Part shown: in pieces, positions 36,563 through 46,317 of the stretch
How the letters are laid out: every line of letters starts with the position of its first letter
Position numbering within the stretch: position 1 is the first letter of the stretch
DNA from: Marinobacter gudaonensis
Lineage (GTDB): Bacteria > Pseudomonadota > Gammaproteobacteria > Pseudomonadales > Oleiphilaceae
Reading direction: 5' to 3'
DNA: 64,000 nucleotides
Assembly (NCBI RefSeq): GCF_900115175.1
Contig: NZ_FOYV01000001.1
Location: 1-64,000 of the forward strand
Position numbers and translations under genes: made by a program
The notes under the pieces: generated by a model
What the model was told of the DNA's origin: nothing
Seen by the model: only the letters and a program-made list of their open reading frames with translations
The model's database searches: none

Positions 36563-37747
36563 TTAGCCCAGGGCTTTCTGCAGACGCTCGATGGCCTTTT
36601 CCAGGTTTTCCATGCTGGTCGCAAAGCTCAGACGCATGTGGCCAGGGCAGCCGAAGGCCGAGCCGGGTACCAGCGCCACGCCGGCGTCGGTGAGAAGCTT
36701 CTCGGCAAACTCCACGTCATTGCTCACGCTGGAGTCGGCATCGATGGCGCCCTGGAAGCTCGGGAACACGTAGAAGGTGCCGTCGCCGTTCAGGCACTCA
36801 ACGCCCGGCAGTTTGTTCAGGGCGCCCACCAGCCAGTCGTGGCGCTCCTTGAAGGCCTTGACCATTTCGCCAACGCAGGCCTGGTCGCCGTCGAGCGCTG
36901 CCTGGGCAGCGGCCTGGGAGATGGAGGCCGGGTTGGAGGTGCTCTGGGACTGGATCTTCTTCATGGCCCCGATAACCTTCGCCGGGCCAGCCGCGTAACC
37001 GATGCGCCAGCCAGTCATGGAGTAGGCCTTGGATACGCCGTTGAGCACGAAGGTGCGATCGTACAGCTCCGGGGTTGCGTTCAGGATGTTGCAGAACGGC
37101 TTGCCTGTCCAGAGGATCGGCTCGTACATGTCGTCGGTGGCGATCATGATGTTGGGGTGCTTCTTGAGCACTTCGCCAATCGCCTTCAACTCTTCCAGGG
37201 TGTAAGCCATACCGCTGGGGTTGGACGGGCTGTTGATCACGAACAGACGGGTGCGCTCGGTGATCGCGTCTTCCAGCTGTTCCGGAGTGATCTTGAAGCG
37301 CGTGTCGGCGCCGGTCTCGATGATCACCGGCTTGCCTTCGGCCACAAGAACCATGTCCGGGTAAGAAACCCAGTAGGGGGCCGGAATGATGGCTTCGTCG
37401 CCCGGATTCAGGGTGGCGAGGGCGAGGTTGAAAAAGCTCTGTTTGCCACCACTGCTAACCAGTATCTGGTTGGCTTCGTATTCCAGTCCGTTGTCCCGCT
37501 TGAACTTCGCAATAATCGCTTTCTTCAGGGCCGGCGTACCATCAACGGCGGTGTACTTGGTCTGGCCGTTGTTGATGGCCTCAATGGCGGCCTTTTTGAT
37601 GTGATCGGGGGTATCGAAGTCCGGCTCGCCGGCGCCCAGGCCAATGATATCCTGGCCAGCCGCACGCAATTCTGCGGCTTTGTTGGTGACTGCGAGGGTA
37701 GGGGAAGGCTTGATCGCCTGTACTCGGCTGGAAAGTTGAAGGTCCAA
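36563..37747 (-). CDS. Aspartate aminotransferase (class I/II)
   Basis: The product is 394 residues from TTG 37747 with AAGGAG upstream. GLGAGEPDFDTPDHI, SSGGKQSFFNL, INSPSNPSGMAY, DDMYEPI and the PLP-lysine motif LNGVSKAYSMTGWRIGY place it with the AspC/type-Ib aspartate aminotransferases (thermostable AspAT-like). It makes oxaloacetate and glutamate from aspartate and 2-oxoglutarate or the reverse; relatives also accept prephenate. It is divergent from uvrB. Confidence 0.9.
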   Translation of the reverse strand: MDLQLSSRVQAIKPSPTLAVTNKAAELRAAGQDIIGLGAGEPDFDTPDHIKKAAIEAINNGQTKYTAVDGTPALKKAIIAKFKRDNGLEYEANQILVSSGGKQSFFNLALATLNPGDEAIIPAPYWVSYPDMVLVAEGKPVIIETGADTRFKITPEQLEDAITERTRLFVINSPSNPSGMAYTLEELKAIGEVLKKHPNIMIATDDMYEPILWTGKPFCNILNATPELYDRTFVLNGVSKAYSMTGWRIGYAAGPAKVIGAMKKIQSQSTSNPASISQAAAQAALDGDQACVGEMVKAFKERHDWLVGALNKLPGVECLNGDGTFYVFPSFQGAIDADSSVSNDVEFAEKLLTDAGVALVPGSAFGCPGHMRLSFATSMENLEKAIERLQKALG

Positions 37748-37945
37748 ACTTGCGCTCCTTAAAGCTGCGTCTGATTAGGCTGCGACCGGCGGGCTTTGAA
37801 ACGGAGCCAGATTGGCACTGGCTGGTTTTCGCCCAGCCGTCGATCGCAGTGATGGTATCATGAAGCCGGCATATCGCTAAATTTCTAGAAGGTATACGCC
37901 CGATTTACCGGGACGTGCCAGACATCCGGAGGTTATCCGCCAATT

Positions 37946-40003
37946 ATGGCCAAGAAAGAGTCCACTGCTGCCAGAGAAGGCGTGTTCAGGGTTGATTCAC
38001 CCTACCAGCCAGCCGGTGACCAGCCCAAAGCCATCGAAGGCCTGGTTGACGGTATCCACTCCGGTCTCGCGCACCAGACCCTTCTGGGGGTGACCGGCTC
38101 CGGCAAAACCTTCACCATTGCCAACGTGGTTGAGGAAGTCCAGCGGCCCACCATCATCATGGCCCACAACAAGACCCTGGCCGCACAGCTTTACGGCGAG
38201 TTCCGGGAGTTTTTCCCGGACAACGCGGTGGAGTACTTCGTCTCGTACTACGACTACTACCAGCCCGAGGCGTACGTGCCGTCTTCCGATACCTTCATCG
38301 AAAAAGACGCCTCCATCAACGAACATATCGAACAGATGCGCCTATCGGCCACCAAGGCGCTGCTGGAACGCCCGGACGCCATCATCGTGGCAACGGTCTC
38401 GTCAATCTACGGCTTGGGTGACCCCCAGTCCTACCTCAAGATGATGCTGCACCTGGATCGGGGCGATCAGATTGACCAGCGCTTTATCCTGCGCCGATTG
38501 GCCGAGCTGCAGTACACCCGTAACGACATCGAGTTTCATCGGGCCAACTACCGGGTTCGCGGTGACGTTATTGACGTGTTCCCGGCGGAATCGGAAAAAG
38601 AGGCCATCCGCATTGAACTGTTTGATGACGAAGTGGAAAACCTCAGCTACTTCGATCCGCTCACTGGTGAGGTGCTGCGCCGGGTGCCCCGGGTGACGAT
38701 CTACCCGAAATCCCATTACGTGACCCCTCGCCAGACCGTGCTCGACGCCGTGGAACACATCAAGGTGGAACTGGACGAGCGCCTGCAGCAGCTGCGCGAC
38801 AACAACCGCCTGGTGGAAGCCCAGCGCCTGGAAGAACGCACCCGTTACGACATCGAGATGATGCTGGAACTGGGCTACTGCAACGGCATCGAGAATTACT
38901 CCCGCTACCTCTCGGGACGGCGCCCCGGGGAAGCGCCGCCCACGCTGTTCGATTACTTGCCGCCCAACGCGTTGCTGGTGGTGGACGAGTCCCACGTGAC
39001 TATTCCCCAGATTGGAGCCATGTACAAGGGCGACCGTTCGCGCAAGGAAACCCTGGTAGAGTATGGCTTCCGGCTGCCGTCGGCGCTGGACAACCGGCCC
39101 ATGCGATTCGAAGAGTGGGAGCGCATCGCGCCCCAGATGATCTTCGTCTCGGCGACCCCGGGCAAATACGAAGCGGAGCACGCCGGACAGGTGGTGGAGC
39201 AGGTGGTTAGGCCCACCGGCCTGCTGGACCCGGAAATCGAAGTGCGCCCCGCCTCCACCCAGGTGGACGACCTGCTCTCGGAAATCCATGCCCGCGTGAA
39301 GGTGCAGGAACGGGTGCTGGTAACCACGCTGACCAAACGGATGGCGGAAGACCTGACCGACTTCCTGATGGAGCACGATATCAAGGTGCGTTACCTGCAC
39401 TCCGACATCGACACGGTGGAGAGGGTTGAAATCATCCGCGACCTGCGCCGCGGTGAATTCGATGTGCTGGTCGGTATCAACCTGCTCCGGGAAGGCCTGG
39501 ACATGCCCGAAGTCTCCCTGGTGGCCATCCTGGACGCCGACAAGGAAGGTTTCCTGCGCTCCGACCGCTCCCTCATCCAGACCATCGGCCGGGCCGCCCG
39601 TAACGTCCACGGCAAAGCCATTCTCTATGGCGACCAGATCACCGGCTCCATGCGGCGCGCCATCGACGAAACCGAACGCCGTCGCGCCAAGCAGCAGGCC
39701 CACAACGAAGAGCACGGCATCACGCCCCAGGGCCTGAACAAGAAAATCGCCGACATCATGGAAGGTGCAAGCGGTGGCGGGCGCGGCAAACGCAAGGCTG
39801 AGCGTCCGGGCCAGAAAGCGGCTGAGGAAGCCGAGCAATACCGTGCCAAGGCCGGCAACAAATCGCCGGAAGAAGTGCTCAAAGAGATCACCAGATTGGA
39901 AGACGACATGTACAAGGCCGCCTCGGATCTGGACTTCGAGACGGCTGCAAGGCTGAGGGATGAGATCGCAGAGCTCAAGGAAGCGGCGCTGCGAACGGGT
40001 TAA
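37946..40003 (+). CDS. uvrB: Excinuclease ABC subunit B
   Basis: The product is 685 residues. Walker A GVTGSGKT is at 48-55, the damage-probing beta-hairpin at about 95-115 ([12 protein letters not shown]), DESH at about 345, the helicase motif [11 protein letters not shown], and a C-terminal UVR domain ([33 protein letters not shown]). It loads onto damage with UvrA and recruits UvrC. GGAGG lies upstream of the ATG. Palindromic element C follows. Confidence 0.98.
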   Translation: MAKKESTAAREGVFRVDSPYQPAGDQPKAIEGLVDGIHSGLAHQTLLGVTGSGKTFTIANVVEEVQRPTIIMAHNKTLAAQLYGEFREFFPDNAVEYFVSYYDYYQPEAYVPSSDTFIEKDASINEHIEQMRLSATKALLERPDAIIVATVSSIYGLGDPQSYLKMMLHLDRGDQIDQRFILRRLAELQYTRNDIEFHRANYRVRGDVIDVFPAESEKEAIRIELFDDEVENLSYFDPLTGEVLRRVPRVTIYPKSHYVTPRQTVLDAVEHIKVELDERLQQLRDNNRLVEAQRLEERTRYDIEMMLELGYCNGIENYSRYLSGRRPGEAPPTLFDYLPPNALLVVDESHVTIPQIGAMYKGDRSRKETLVEYGFRLPSALDNRPMRFEEWERIAPQMIFVSATPGKYEAEHAGQVVEQVVRPTGLLDPEIEVRPASTQVDDLLSEIHARVKVQERVLVTTLTKRMAEDLTDFLMEHDIKVRYLHSDIDTVERVEIIRDLRRGEFDVLVGINLLREGLDMPEVSLVAILDADKEGFLRSDRSLIQTIGRAARNVHGKAILYGDQITGSMRRAIDETERRRAKQQAHNEEHGITPQGLNKKIADIMEGASGGGRGKRKAERPGQKAAEEAEQYRAKAGNKSPEEVLKEITRLEDDMYKAASDLDFETAARLRDEIAELKEAALRTG

Positions 40004-40038
40004 AGGCAGGTTTACTCCAAGACTGGATTCGCGACGGT

Positions 40039-40133
40039 CGGGTAGCTCCGGTCAGAAACGTGGAGCGCCATGGATGGCGCGACCGAGCCCTACAGGGACG
40101 TATTCACGGGCGTTTTCTGACCGGAGCTACCCG
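40039..40133. repeat. Variable-stem palindromic element C
   Basis: Arms 40039-40058 and 40114-40133 pair over 20 bp without mismatch. The 55 nt core carries GCGCCATggATGGCGC and then TACAGGGACGTA, the second subtype of this family. It lies between uvrB and the convergent GNAT/C39 gene. Confidence 0.85.
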
Positions 40134-40172
40134 CCCGTTGCAGCCACCTAGGCCCAAGCATCGATGGAGAGG

Positions 40173-41285
40173 TTACCGTTTAGGCCCCACAATCACTGCA
40201 GCCTGCAAAGGCTGGTTCCGCCCGTATTTTGAAATCTGACTGAACACCCGTTTGTCCACCGGCAAATACTGCTTGTCGACCACCGTCTCCCCGGCTTCAA
40301 CATCAATTTCCGGATCGTGCAGATACACAAACTGATCGTCCATGGCACACACCGTCACCCAGTGAGGCACCCGACTGCGGTTCAACTGCCAGGTACTGAT
40401 CAGGATCACCGGTATCTGCCCCTCGTGCAGGGCCTGCTCCATGGCCTCCAGGGTCAGGGGATCGTGGTGCAGCTTGATGCCGGTCTGGCCGATATCATGC
40501 AGAAAGCCCTCGTGTACCAGTTCCAGCACGCGCTTCTTGTCGTCGTTGCGGACCGTATCCTTGAACAGGGCACCTTCCATGCTGATCCAGGCACTGGCCT
40601 CAAAGCCCCGATTCCAGGCCGCGAGCGCCAGCCCGTGAGGACCGCAGCCGCCGTGGCCGGCCAGCATGAAAATGGTGGTCGCCTCGCGCCAGATCTTCAG
40701 CTCCTCCAGGGTAGTCAGGGTCTGCTGCTCATCAAGAGAAGCCATTGCCATGATCAGCGCTGCCGGGCCGCAGGAAAACTCCGTGGTCTGGGGATAGTAG
40801 GGCACCGCCGGATAATCCCGGGACGGCTCGTAGAACAGAATGCGTCGTTCGAACCGCAGCGCGTTGCCATGGTCCTCGTAGTAATCCCGGTAAGTACCAA
40901 ACTGCCGGTAACCGAGCCTCTTATAGAGGTTGATGGCACCGGTGTTGTCCTCCCGAACCTCAAGCCGCATGATAATCCGGTCTGCATCGGCCGCTTCCTT
41001 TTCAGCCTCGCGTACCAGGGTCTCGCCAACGCCCTGGCCTCGGGCAGAGGGCGAGACGGCAATCGAGTAGATCCGCGCCAGGCGCGTGGCTGCGCTCATA
41101 AGCACCAGGCAATACCCCACCAATTCGCCATCGGACTCGGCGACGATCAGGCGGTCCCTGGGCATCTCCAGGAAACGGCGGAAGCTGCGTCGGGAGAGCC
41201 GGTCTTCGGTAAAACACCGGTTCTCCAGCTTGACGAGGGCATCGAGATCTTTGCCGGTGGCTTGGCGAATGTGAAGTTCGGGCAT
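40173..41285 (-). CDS. GNAT acetyltransferase fused to a C39-like peptidase
   Basis: The product is 370 residues from ATG 41285, which begins the GNAT domain directly; ATG 41318 would add 11 residues and cannot be excluded. Residues 1-150 are a RimI-type GNAT (ARIYSIAVSPSARGQGVGETLV, NTGAINLYKRLGY). The rest resembles peptidase C39 with the Cys at EFSCGPAAL, His at VPHWVTV and Asp at YLHDPEID. The neighbour is a RimK-like ligase. Comparative studies of ATP-grasp amidoligases describe this pairing as a predicted peptide-modification system. Confidence 0.85.
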   Translation of the reverse strand: MPELHIRQATGKDLDALVKLENRCFTEDRLSRRSFRRFLEMPRDRLIVAESDGELVGYCLVLMSAATRLARIYSIAVSPSARGQGVGETLVREAEKEAADADRIIMRLEVREDNTGAINLYKRLGYRQFGTYRDYYEDHGNALRFERRILFYEPSRDYPAVPYYPQTTEFSCGPAALIMAMASLDEQQTLTTLEELKIWREATTIFMLAGHGGCGPHGLALAAWNRGFEASAWISMEGALFKDTVRNDDKKRVLELVHEGFLHDIGQTGIKLHHDPLTLEAMEQALHEGQIPVILISTWQLNRSRVPHWVTVCAMDDQFVYLHDPEIDVEAGETVVDKQYLPVDKRVFSQISKYGRNQPLQAAVIVGPKR

Positions 41286-41484
41286 CAGGTGGGGCCTTAA
41301 GAAGAAACGTGCGGGCATGCTGGTAGGCTTCCCTTACTGGGCTATTATGGGTGAGAGACAGCAATACTCAAATAGCGCAAGTATGCGTAAAAGCACGCAT
41401 TATTCGCCGATTGTGAGAGACTGCCCGGCAGCGTATTGTTGCGGCAAATAATCACAGAAGAACCTCCAGGGAGGAACATCCTGC

Positions 41485-42984
41485 ATGTCCCGATTGCTCA
41501 TTGTAGTCGACCGAGCCAAAGACTGGGCACCGTACTATCCCAGTGAAGATGTGCTGACCTTCGATCAGTACCTGCAATTCTCTGCACCGCCCACCAGTCG
41601 GGTTCGGGTGATCAACCTGTGTCAGAGTGCCCGCTACCTCAGCCGGGGCTACTATTGCTCGTTGCTGGCGGAAGCCCGAGGCCATCATGTGGTGCCCTCG
41701 GTGATGACACTGAACGATCTGAGTCGGAAAGGGCTGTTTTCCCTGGAGCTGGAAGAGCTGGACGCCAGCGTGATCAACTGGCTGGATGCCGCCGGTTCGG
41801 CGATTGATCCGGCCAGCGACGATCGGGAAGCCACCCACGAGGTTAAGGTACGCACTTATTTTGGACAGGCCGAACACCCGGATCTCAAGCCGGTGGCCCG
41901 AGCCCTGTTCGAGCGCTTCCCATGCCCCATTCTCGAGGTGGTCTTCAAGCGGCGGAAGCAATGGCAGATCGAATCCATGAAACCGGCGGCGCCGGCCGAC
42001 CTGGGTGAGAACGAGCAGGATGCCTTCGCGGCAGCACTCGACCGGTTCAGCAGCATGGTATGGCGCAAGCCGCGTACCCGTCGCCGCTATCGATACGATC
42101 TGGCGGTGCTGGTAAACCCGGAAGAGGAGATGCCGCCGAGCGACAAGGTGGCGCTCAAGCGTTTCGAGAAGGCCGGCCGAAAGCTGGGTATCAACGTGGA
42201 GCAGATTACCCGCCGGGATTACATGCGTCTGCCAGAATACGATGGCCTGTTTATCCGCGAAACCACCGCCATCGACCATCATACCTACCGCTTTGCCCGC
42301 AAGGCGGATGCCGAGGGTATGGTGGTGATCGACGATCCGGTCTCCATCCTCAAATGCACTAACAAGGTGTTCCTGGCTGACCTTCTGAAAAACAACAAGG
42401 TGCCCACGCCGAAAACCCTGATCCTGTCGAAGGATCAGAAGGACGCGGTGGAGCAGGTGATCAGTGAACTGGGCTTCCCGGTGGTGATCAAGATTCCCGA
42501 TGGTGCTTTTTCACGGGGGGTGACCAAGGCTGAAGACGAAAAATCCCTGCGGGCCGGGCTACGGGATCTGTTCAAACAGTCCGCCCTGGTGCTGGCCCAG
42601 GAATATCTTTACACCGATTACGACTGGCGCATCGGCGTTCTGGGTGGCAGAGCCATCTATGCCTGCAAATACATGATGGTGAAGGGGCACTGGCAGATCT
42701 ACCAGCACGGTGAGTCGAAAAGCGAGAGCGGCGGCTTTGAAACCATGCCTACCTACGAGGTGCCCAGAAACGTGATTCAAGCTGCTCTGAATGCCACCAA
42801 ACTGATCGGCAACGGCCTCTATGGTGTTGATATCAAGCAGTCGGGCAATCGGGTGGCTGTCATCGAAGTGAACGACAATCCCAGCATCGATGCCGGTGTG
42901 GAAGACCGTTTCCTCGGCGGTGAACTCTATACCCTGATCATGCAGGAATTTCTTTCCAGGATGGAAGAAAACCGGCGCCGCTAG
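41485..42984 (+). CDS. RimK-family ATP-grasp ligase with RLAN domain
   Basis: The product is 499 residues. An N-terminal RLAN-type domain (MSRLLIVVDRAKDWAPYYPSEDV start) and a middle segment precede an ATP-grasp domain with RRDYMRLPEYDGLFIRETT, PVVIKIPDGAFSRGVTKAED, LYGVDIKQ and VIEVNDNPSIDAGVED, the Mg-ATP binding end. Such enzymes join amino acids to a carboxylate by an acyl phosphate. It is divergent from the GNAT/C39 gene by about 200 bases, likely sharing regulation. The substrate is unknown. Confidence 0.88.
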   Translation: MSRLLIVVDRAKDWAPYYPSEDVLTFDQYLQFSAPPTSRVRVINLCQSARYLSRGYYCSLLAEARGHHVVPSVMTLNDLSRKGLFSLELEELDASVINWLDAAGSAIDPASDDREATHEVKVRTYFGQAEHPDLKPVARALFERFPCPILEVVFKRRKQWQIESMKPAAPADLGENEQDAFAAALDRFSSMVWRKPRTRRRYRYDLAVLVNPEEEMPPSDKVALKRFEKAGRKLGINVEQITRRDYMRLPEYDGLFIRETTAIDHHTYRFARKADAEGMVVIDDPVSILKCTNKVFLADLLKNNKVPTPKTLILSKDQKDAVEQVISELGFPVVIKIPDGAFSRGVTKAEDEKSLRAGLRDLFKQSALVLAQEYLYTDYDWRIGVLGGRAIYACKYMMVKGHWQIYQHGESKSESGGFETMPTYEVPRNVIQAALNATKLIGNGLYGVDIKQSGNRVAVIEVNDNPSIDAGVEDRFLGGELYTLIMQEFLSRMEENRRR

Positions 42985-42999
42985 GGGCCGGTCTCACAC

Positions 43000-44160
43000 T
43001 CACGGGCCAGCGACCCAGACCCGGACACTGCCGAACCACGGGTAGTCACCGAGGCGGGCCTTGATGTTGGCAGCGTTGAACGGGGTGTCCGCCTCGGGCT
43101 CTTCCAGGAAGAGTTCGAGATGAACCCGGTTTTTCAGATAATGCAAGCGAAGCCGGCTGTGGTGGGGGAGCGCTCCAAGCTGGGCCGCCAGGATCGATCG
43201 GATTTCCTCCCTGGAGGGCAAGCGTTCGGAGGTAACCGGCTGGTCCTCGTCGTTCTCGGCATCAATGTGAAAATTGATGCTGCGAATGTTGTCCAGGGCG
43301 TCTCGCATGCCTGCCACAACGCGCATACCGATCTGGTGCCCTTCAGAGACGCTGATTTCGGGGCGTACCACGAGGTGTATGTCGAGGAGAATATCGTGGC
43401 CCATGCGTCGGCTGCGCAGCTCATGGACATCACGGACCCCGTCGGTGTCCCGTGCAATGGTCTTCAGCATCTCCGTATCTTCCCGGGACAGGCCGGTATC
43501 CACCAGCTCCTTTACGCTGTCCCAGGTAAACTTCCAGCCGATGTGAATGATGATTGCTGCGATCACCACAGCGGCCAACACATCCAGCCACACCATGCCC
43601 AGCATGGCGCCTGCAGTTGATACCAGCACGACCACCGAGGAGAAAGCGTCGGTACGGCTGTGCCAGGCGTTGGCAATGATCAGGTCTGAGCGAATCCTCA
43701 GGCCGACATGGCGGGTGTAGCGGTAGATCCATTCCTTGCTGCCCACGGAAACGGCTGCGGCAACCAGAACCGGCCATCCGGGTACCGTATCAATGCCTCC
43801 TTCCAGCAGCCTCAGGGTGTTGTCCCAGGCAAGGGCGGCGCCAACCGCGATCAGTATGCTGCCAAGTACCAGAGTGCCGAAAGTCTCGATGCGCTGGTGA
43901 CCATAGGGGTGGTCCTGGTCCGGTTCCTGGCGGGACACCTTCATGACCCCAAGCACCACCAGGTCCGAGGCCACGTCGCTGAACGAGTGGATTCCGTCCA
44001 CGATCAATGCCTGGGAATTAAAAAGAGCGCCTGAAATGACTTTAATTACGCCAAGTACAGCATCGAGAATCATTCCTATAATGGTGACCCTGGACGCGGC
44101 TTTCATTTCCGAGGCCAGGTTCTCCCTATGCTGTTGGGCGGGTGAAATCGACTCTTCCAT
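43000..44160 (-). CDS. Cation diffusion facilitator (CDF) transporter
   Basis: The product is 386 residues from ATG 44160 with GGAG six bases upstream; a start at 44178 lacks one. Six hydrophobic segments, the helix-II site DGIHSFSDVASD, HPYGHQRIETF and the helix-V site HSRTDAFSS are typical of CDF proton antiporters for Zn, Fe, Co or Mn. The C-terminal cytosolic domain (DVHELRSRRMGHDILLDIHL) is the dimer metal sensor. Metal specificity cannot be read with confidence. Confidence 0.92.
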   Translation of the reverse strand: MEESISPAQQHRENLASEMKAASRVTIIGMILDAVLGVIKVISGALFNSQALIVDGIHSFSDVASDLVVLGVMKVSRQEPDQDHPYGHQRIETFGTLVLGSILIAVGAALAWDNTLRLLEGGIDTVPGWPVLVAAAVSVGSKEWIYRYTRHVGLRIRSDLIIANAWHSRTDAFSSVVVLVSTAGAMLGMVWLDVLAAVVIAAIIIHIGWKFTWDSVKELVDTGLSREDTEMLKTIARDTDGVRDVHELRSRRMGHDILLDIHLVVRPEISVSEGHQIGMRVVAGMRDALDNIRSINFHIDAENDEDQPVTSERLPSREEIRSILAAQLGALPHHSRLRLHYLKNRVHLELFLEEPEADTPFNAANIKARLGDYPWFGSVRVWVAGP

Positions 44161-44571
44161 GGACCACTCCGGACACAACGAGGAGAAGCCAGTATAGCGT
44201 TATTCCAGAGACTTGTGGCGGGGTGGCCCAAAAGGCGGTGTATTGTGTGATTTATACACATCATTGCAGAACGGTGACCGAGTAACATTTTGTTTAGGAA
44301 TTGTCGATACCCATCGAAAAAATTTATAACTACATGAATTTAAAGAAGAAAATAACTGGTCAAAAAATGATCAATCTGTAGATGGGCGCAGTTATCAAGG
44401 GTTGGAAACCGTTGCCCCTCGATTTTCAACAGGGTTATCCACAGATTCCGTGGAAAAGCTCTCGGGACACTGACAGTACAGTCATTTAGAGACGATTTTG
44501 GTCGATTCCGGGATGCTGTGGAAAACTTCCGGTATACTCCGCCCACCTGGATCAACGGAGTTTTTTTTCAG
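44161..44571. other. AT-rich intergenic region with DnaA-box-like sites
   Basis: About 410 bases lie between the divergent CDF and pyrD genes. The region is AT-rich in the middle (44310-44360). It holds a perfect DnaA box and two near matches, described separately. It should include promoters for both flanking genes but I cannot assign them securely. Confidence 0.5.
44435..44443 (+). promoter_or_regulatory. DnaA box (TTATCCACA)
   Basis: The consensus nonamer TTATCCACA is exact. A second site TGTGGAAAA at 44517-44525 is the complement of TTTTCCACA, within the TTWTNCACA consensus, and CGTGGAAAA lies between. The cluster lies upstream of pyrD. Whether DnaA binds is inference. Confidence 0.45.
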
Positions 44572-45591
44572 ATGTACGGCGTTCTGCGTAACCTGCTGTT
44601 TCAACTGCCACCGGAGCAAGCTCACAATATTGCCTTGAACGGCCTTGATGTAGCCCATCGACTCGGAATCCTGAGCGCTTTCTCGCCAAAAATAGATTCA
44701 TTTCCCGTGAATGTTATGGGGCTGGATTTTCCCAACCCGGTCGGATTGGCCGCAGGCCTGGACAAGAACGCCGATCACCTGGATGCCCTTGGCTCACTCG
44801 GGTTCGGCTTTATTGAAGTGGGAACGGTCACGCCGCTGGCTCAGCCGGGCAATCCGAAACCCCGCATGTTCCGGCTACCGGAGCACCAGGCCATCATCAA
44901 CCGGATGGGCTTTAACAATGAGGGTCTTGAGCACCTGCTTGCCCGCGTTGACAAACGCAAGTACCGGGGCGTGCTCGGTATCAACGTGGGCAAGAACAAG
45001 GACACTCCGAATGATCAGTCGGAGTCCGACTACCGGAAGGGCATTTCGGCGGTTTACAGCCGTGCCGATTACATTACGGTCAATGTGTCATCTCCCAACA
45101 CTCCGGGCCTGAGGGATCTCCAGTTCGGCGACTCCCTGAAGGGACTGCTTGGAGCCATCAAGGATGAGCAGCTTGCCTGCGAAAAGCAGCATGGTCGTTA
45201 CGTACCGGTGGCGGTGAAGATTGCTCCGGACATGGACGATGAGGGCATCCGGTTTGTGGCCAACGCACTCCGCGATACCGGTATTGACGGTGTTATCGCC
45301 ACCAATACCACGGTCAGTCGCGTCGCGGTGGCAGGGCACCGGCATGCGGAAGAAGCCGGTGGGCTTAGCGGGGCGCCGGTCAGGGAAGCATCTTTACGGG
45401 TGATTCGCGGGCTGTACGCCGAGCTGGGCGATTCGTTGCCCATTATTGGTGTGGGTGGCATTACCGATGGCGAGAGTGCGGCAGAAAAGATTCGGGCGGG
45501 TGCCAGATTGGTACAGATCTACACCGGTTTTATCTACCGGGGGCCGGCGCTGATTCGGGAATCTGTCGAGGCCATTCGTCGGCTGCCCTGA
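44572..45591 (+). CDS. pyrD: Dihydroorotate dehydrogenase (quinone, class 2)
   Basis: The product is 339 residues from ATG 44572, 11 bases after GGAG; an upstream in-frame start is rejected. PVGLAAGLDKNADHLDAL, NRMGFNN, GINVGKNKDTP and NVSSPNTPGLRDLQ (catalytic Ser) and GVGGITDGESA bind FMN and orotate. The N-terminal helix pair (YGVLRNLLFQLPPEQAHNIAL) attaches to the membrane to reach quinone. The pyrD-rmf-rlmKL order is typical for the group. Confidence 0.96.
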   Translation: MYGVLRNLLFQLPPEQAHNIALNGLDVAHRLGILSAFSPKIDSFPVNVMGLDFPNPVGLAAGLDKNADHLDALGSLGFGFIEVGTVTPLAQPGNPKPRMFRLPEHQAIINRMGFNNEGLEHLLARVDKRKYRGVLGINVGKNKDTPNDQSESDYRKGISAVYSRADYITVNVSSPNTPGLRDLQFGDSLKGLLGAIKDEQLACEKQHGRYVPVAVKIAPDMDDEGIRFVANALRDTGIDGVIATNTTVSRVAVAGHRHAEEAGGLSGAPVREASLRVIRGLYAELGDSLPIIGVGGITDGESAAEKIRAGARLVQIYTGFIYRGPALIRESVEAIRRLP

Positions 45592-45616
45592 GTTTTGGGG
45601 GCGCCAGAACGAAGGT

Positions 45617-45692
45617 GGGCCCGCTTAGCGGGCCCGAGCGGGGAATGAACCCCGTGGCGCTTCATCGCATGGTACGGGGCGGGAGGCCCCGT
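45617..45692. terminator. Three successive hairpins between pyrD and rmf
   Basis: GGGCCCGC/GCGGGCCC (45617-45624 with 45628-45635), CGGGG/CCCCG (45639-45643 with 45650-45654) and ACGGGGC/GCCCCGT (45674-45680 with 45686-45692) follow each other. They lie between convergent genes, so they may end transcription from both sides. No strong T run is present, so termination is inferred. Confidence 0.45.
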
Positions 45693-45764
45693 TTGGGTTG
45701 CTCTTGGTACTGCGTCAAATTGTGTAGAAAAAGATCAGATTAAGATTCGGGGTTTGTGATGGCG

Positions 45765-45977
45765 TCACGCCGTCGTAACGTTGGCCAGTCTGTGAATGCC
45801 GGATACGCCGGTCATGCCCTCCCATTGATCTGTGCGGCCTTCTCGCCACCCGTTGAGCCATTCCTGGCGGATTTCCGCCTGTTCAATCGGGCAGCTGTCT
45901 TTGGATTTTCCGGACACGCCAGCGAGATAACCCCGCTTGAATGCACGAGCGTACATGTCTCTTTTCTGTCTTTTCAT
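45765..45977 (-). CDS. rmf: Ribosome modulation factor
   Basis: The product is 70 residues from ATG 45977 with GAGGAA upstream. MKRQKRDMYARAFKRGYLAG, SKDSCP and QEWLNGWREGRTDQWEG match Rmf, which dimerises 70S ribosomes into inactive 100S particles in stationary phase. It is about 15 residues longer at the C-terminus than the 55-residue E. coli protein. It is convergent with pyrD and divergent from rlmKL. Confidence 0.94.
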   Translation of the reverse strand: MKRQKRDMYARAFKRGYLAGVSGKSKDSCPIEQAEIRQEWLNGWREGRTDQWEGMTGVSGIHRLANVTTA

Positions 45978-46317
45978 GCCGTTCCTCACTGATGGATTAA
46001 CAGAACAAGCGTGTACACATCTGCAGTGGCTGCGACCTGTGGAATCCGATCCCGGATAACCCACTATTGTCAGCTCAAGCCAGAGCAGTCAGGATCCTGT
46101 TAACGGAGGGCTCAAACCCCTCAATATTGGGCTCAAAGCCGTCCAGAACGACGCGTCACTTACAAGGTAAGTCGAACTTTGCACCCATGTACACTATTTA
46201 TTTCATCTATGTGACCCTTTTTTTATAGTTGCACGAAATAACAAACGGCACGGATTTTCGTAAAGGCCGCTATTCCGGAAACTTACTTCGAGCCGTCCAA
46301 TCAACCAGGAGTTGAAC
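45978..46317. other. Divergent intergenic region rmf / rlmKL
   Basis: The 340 bases hold the leaders of both genes. GGGCTCAAA occurs twice about 25 bases apart (near 46108 and 46129) and an AT-rich stretch lies at 46190-46225. No promoter can be placed firmly, and no gene is seen. Confidence 0.4.

Noticed and set aside
40060..40117. Possible conserved short peptide starting MDG within element C
   Set aside because: The equivalent frame in element D is shifted by an indel, so coding is not conserved.
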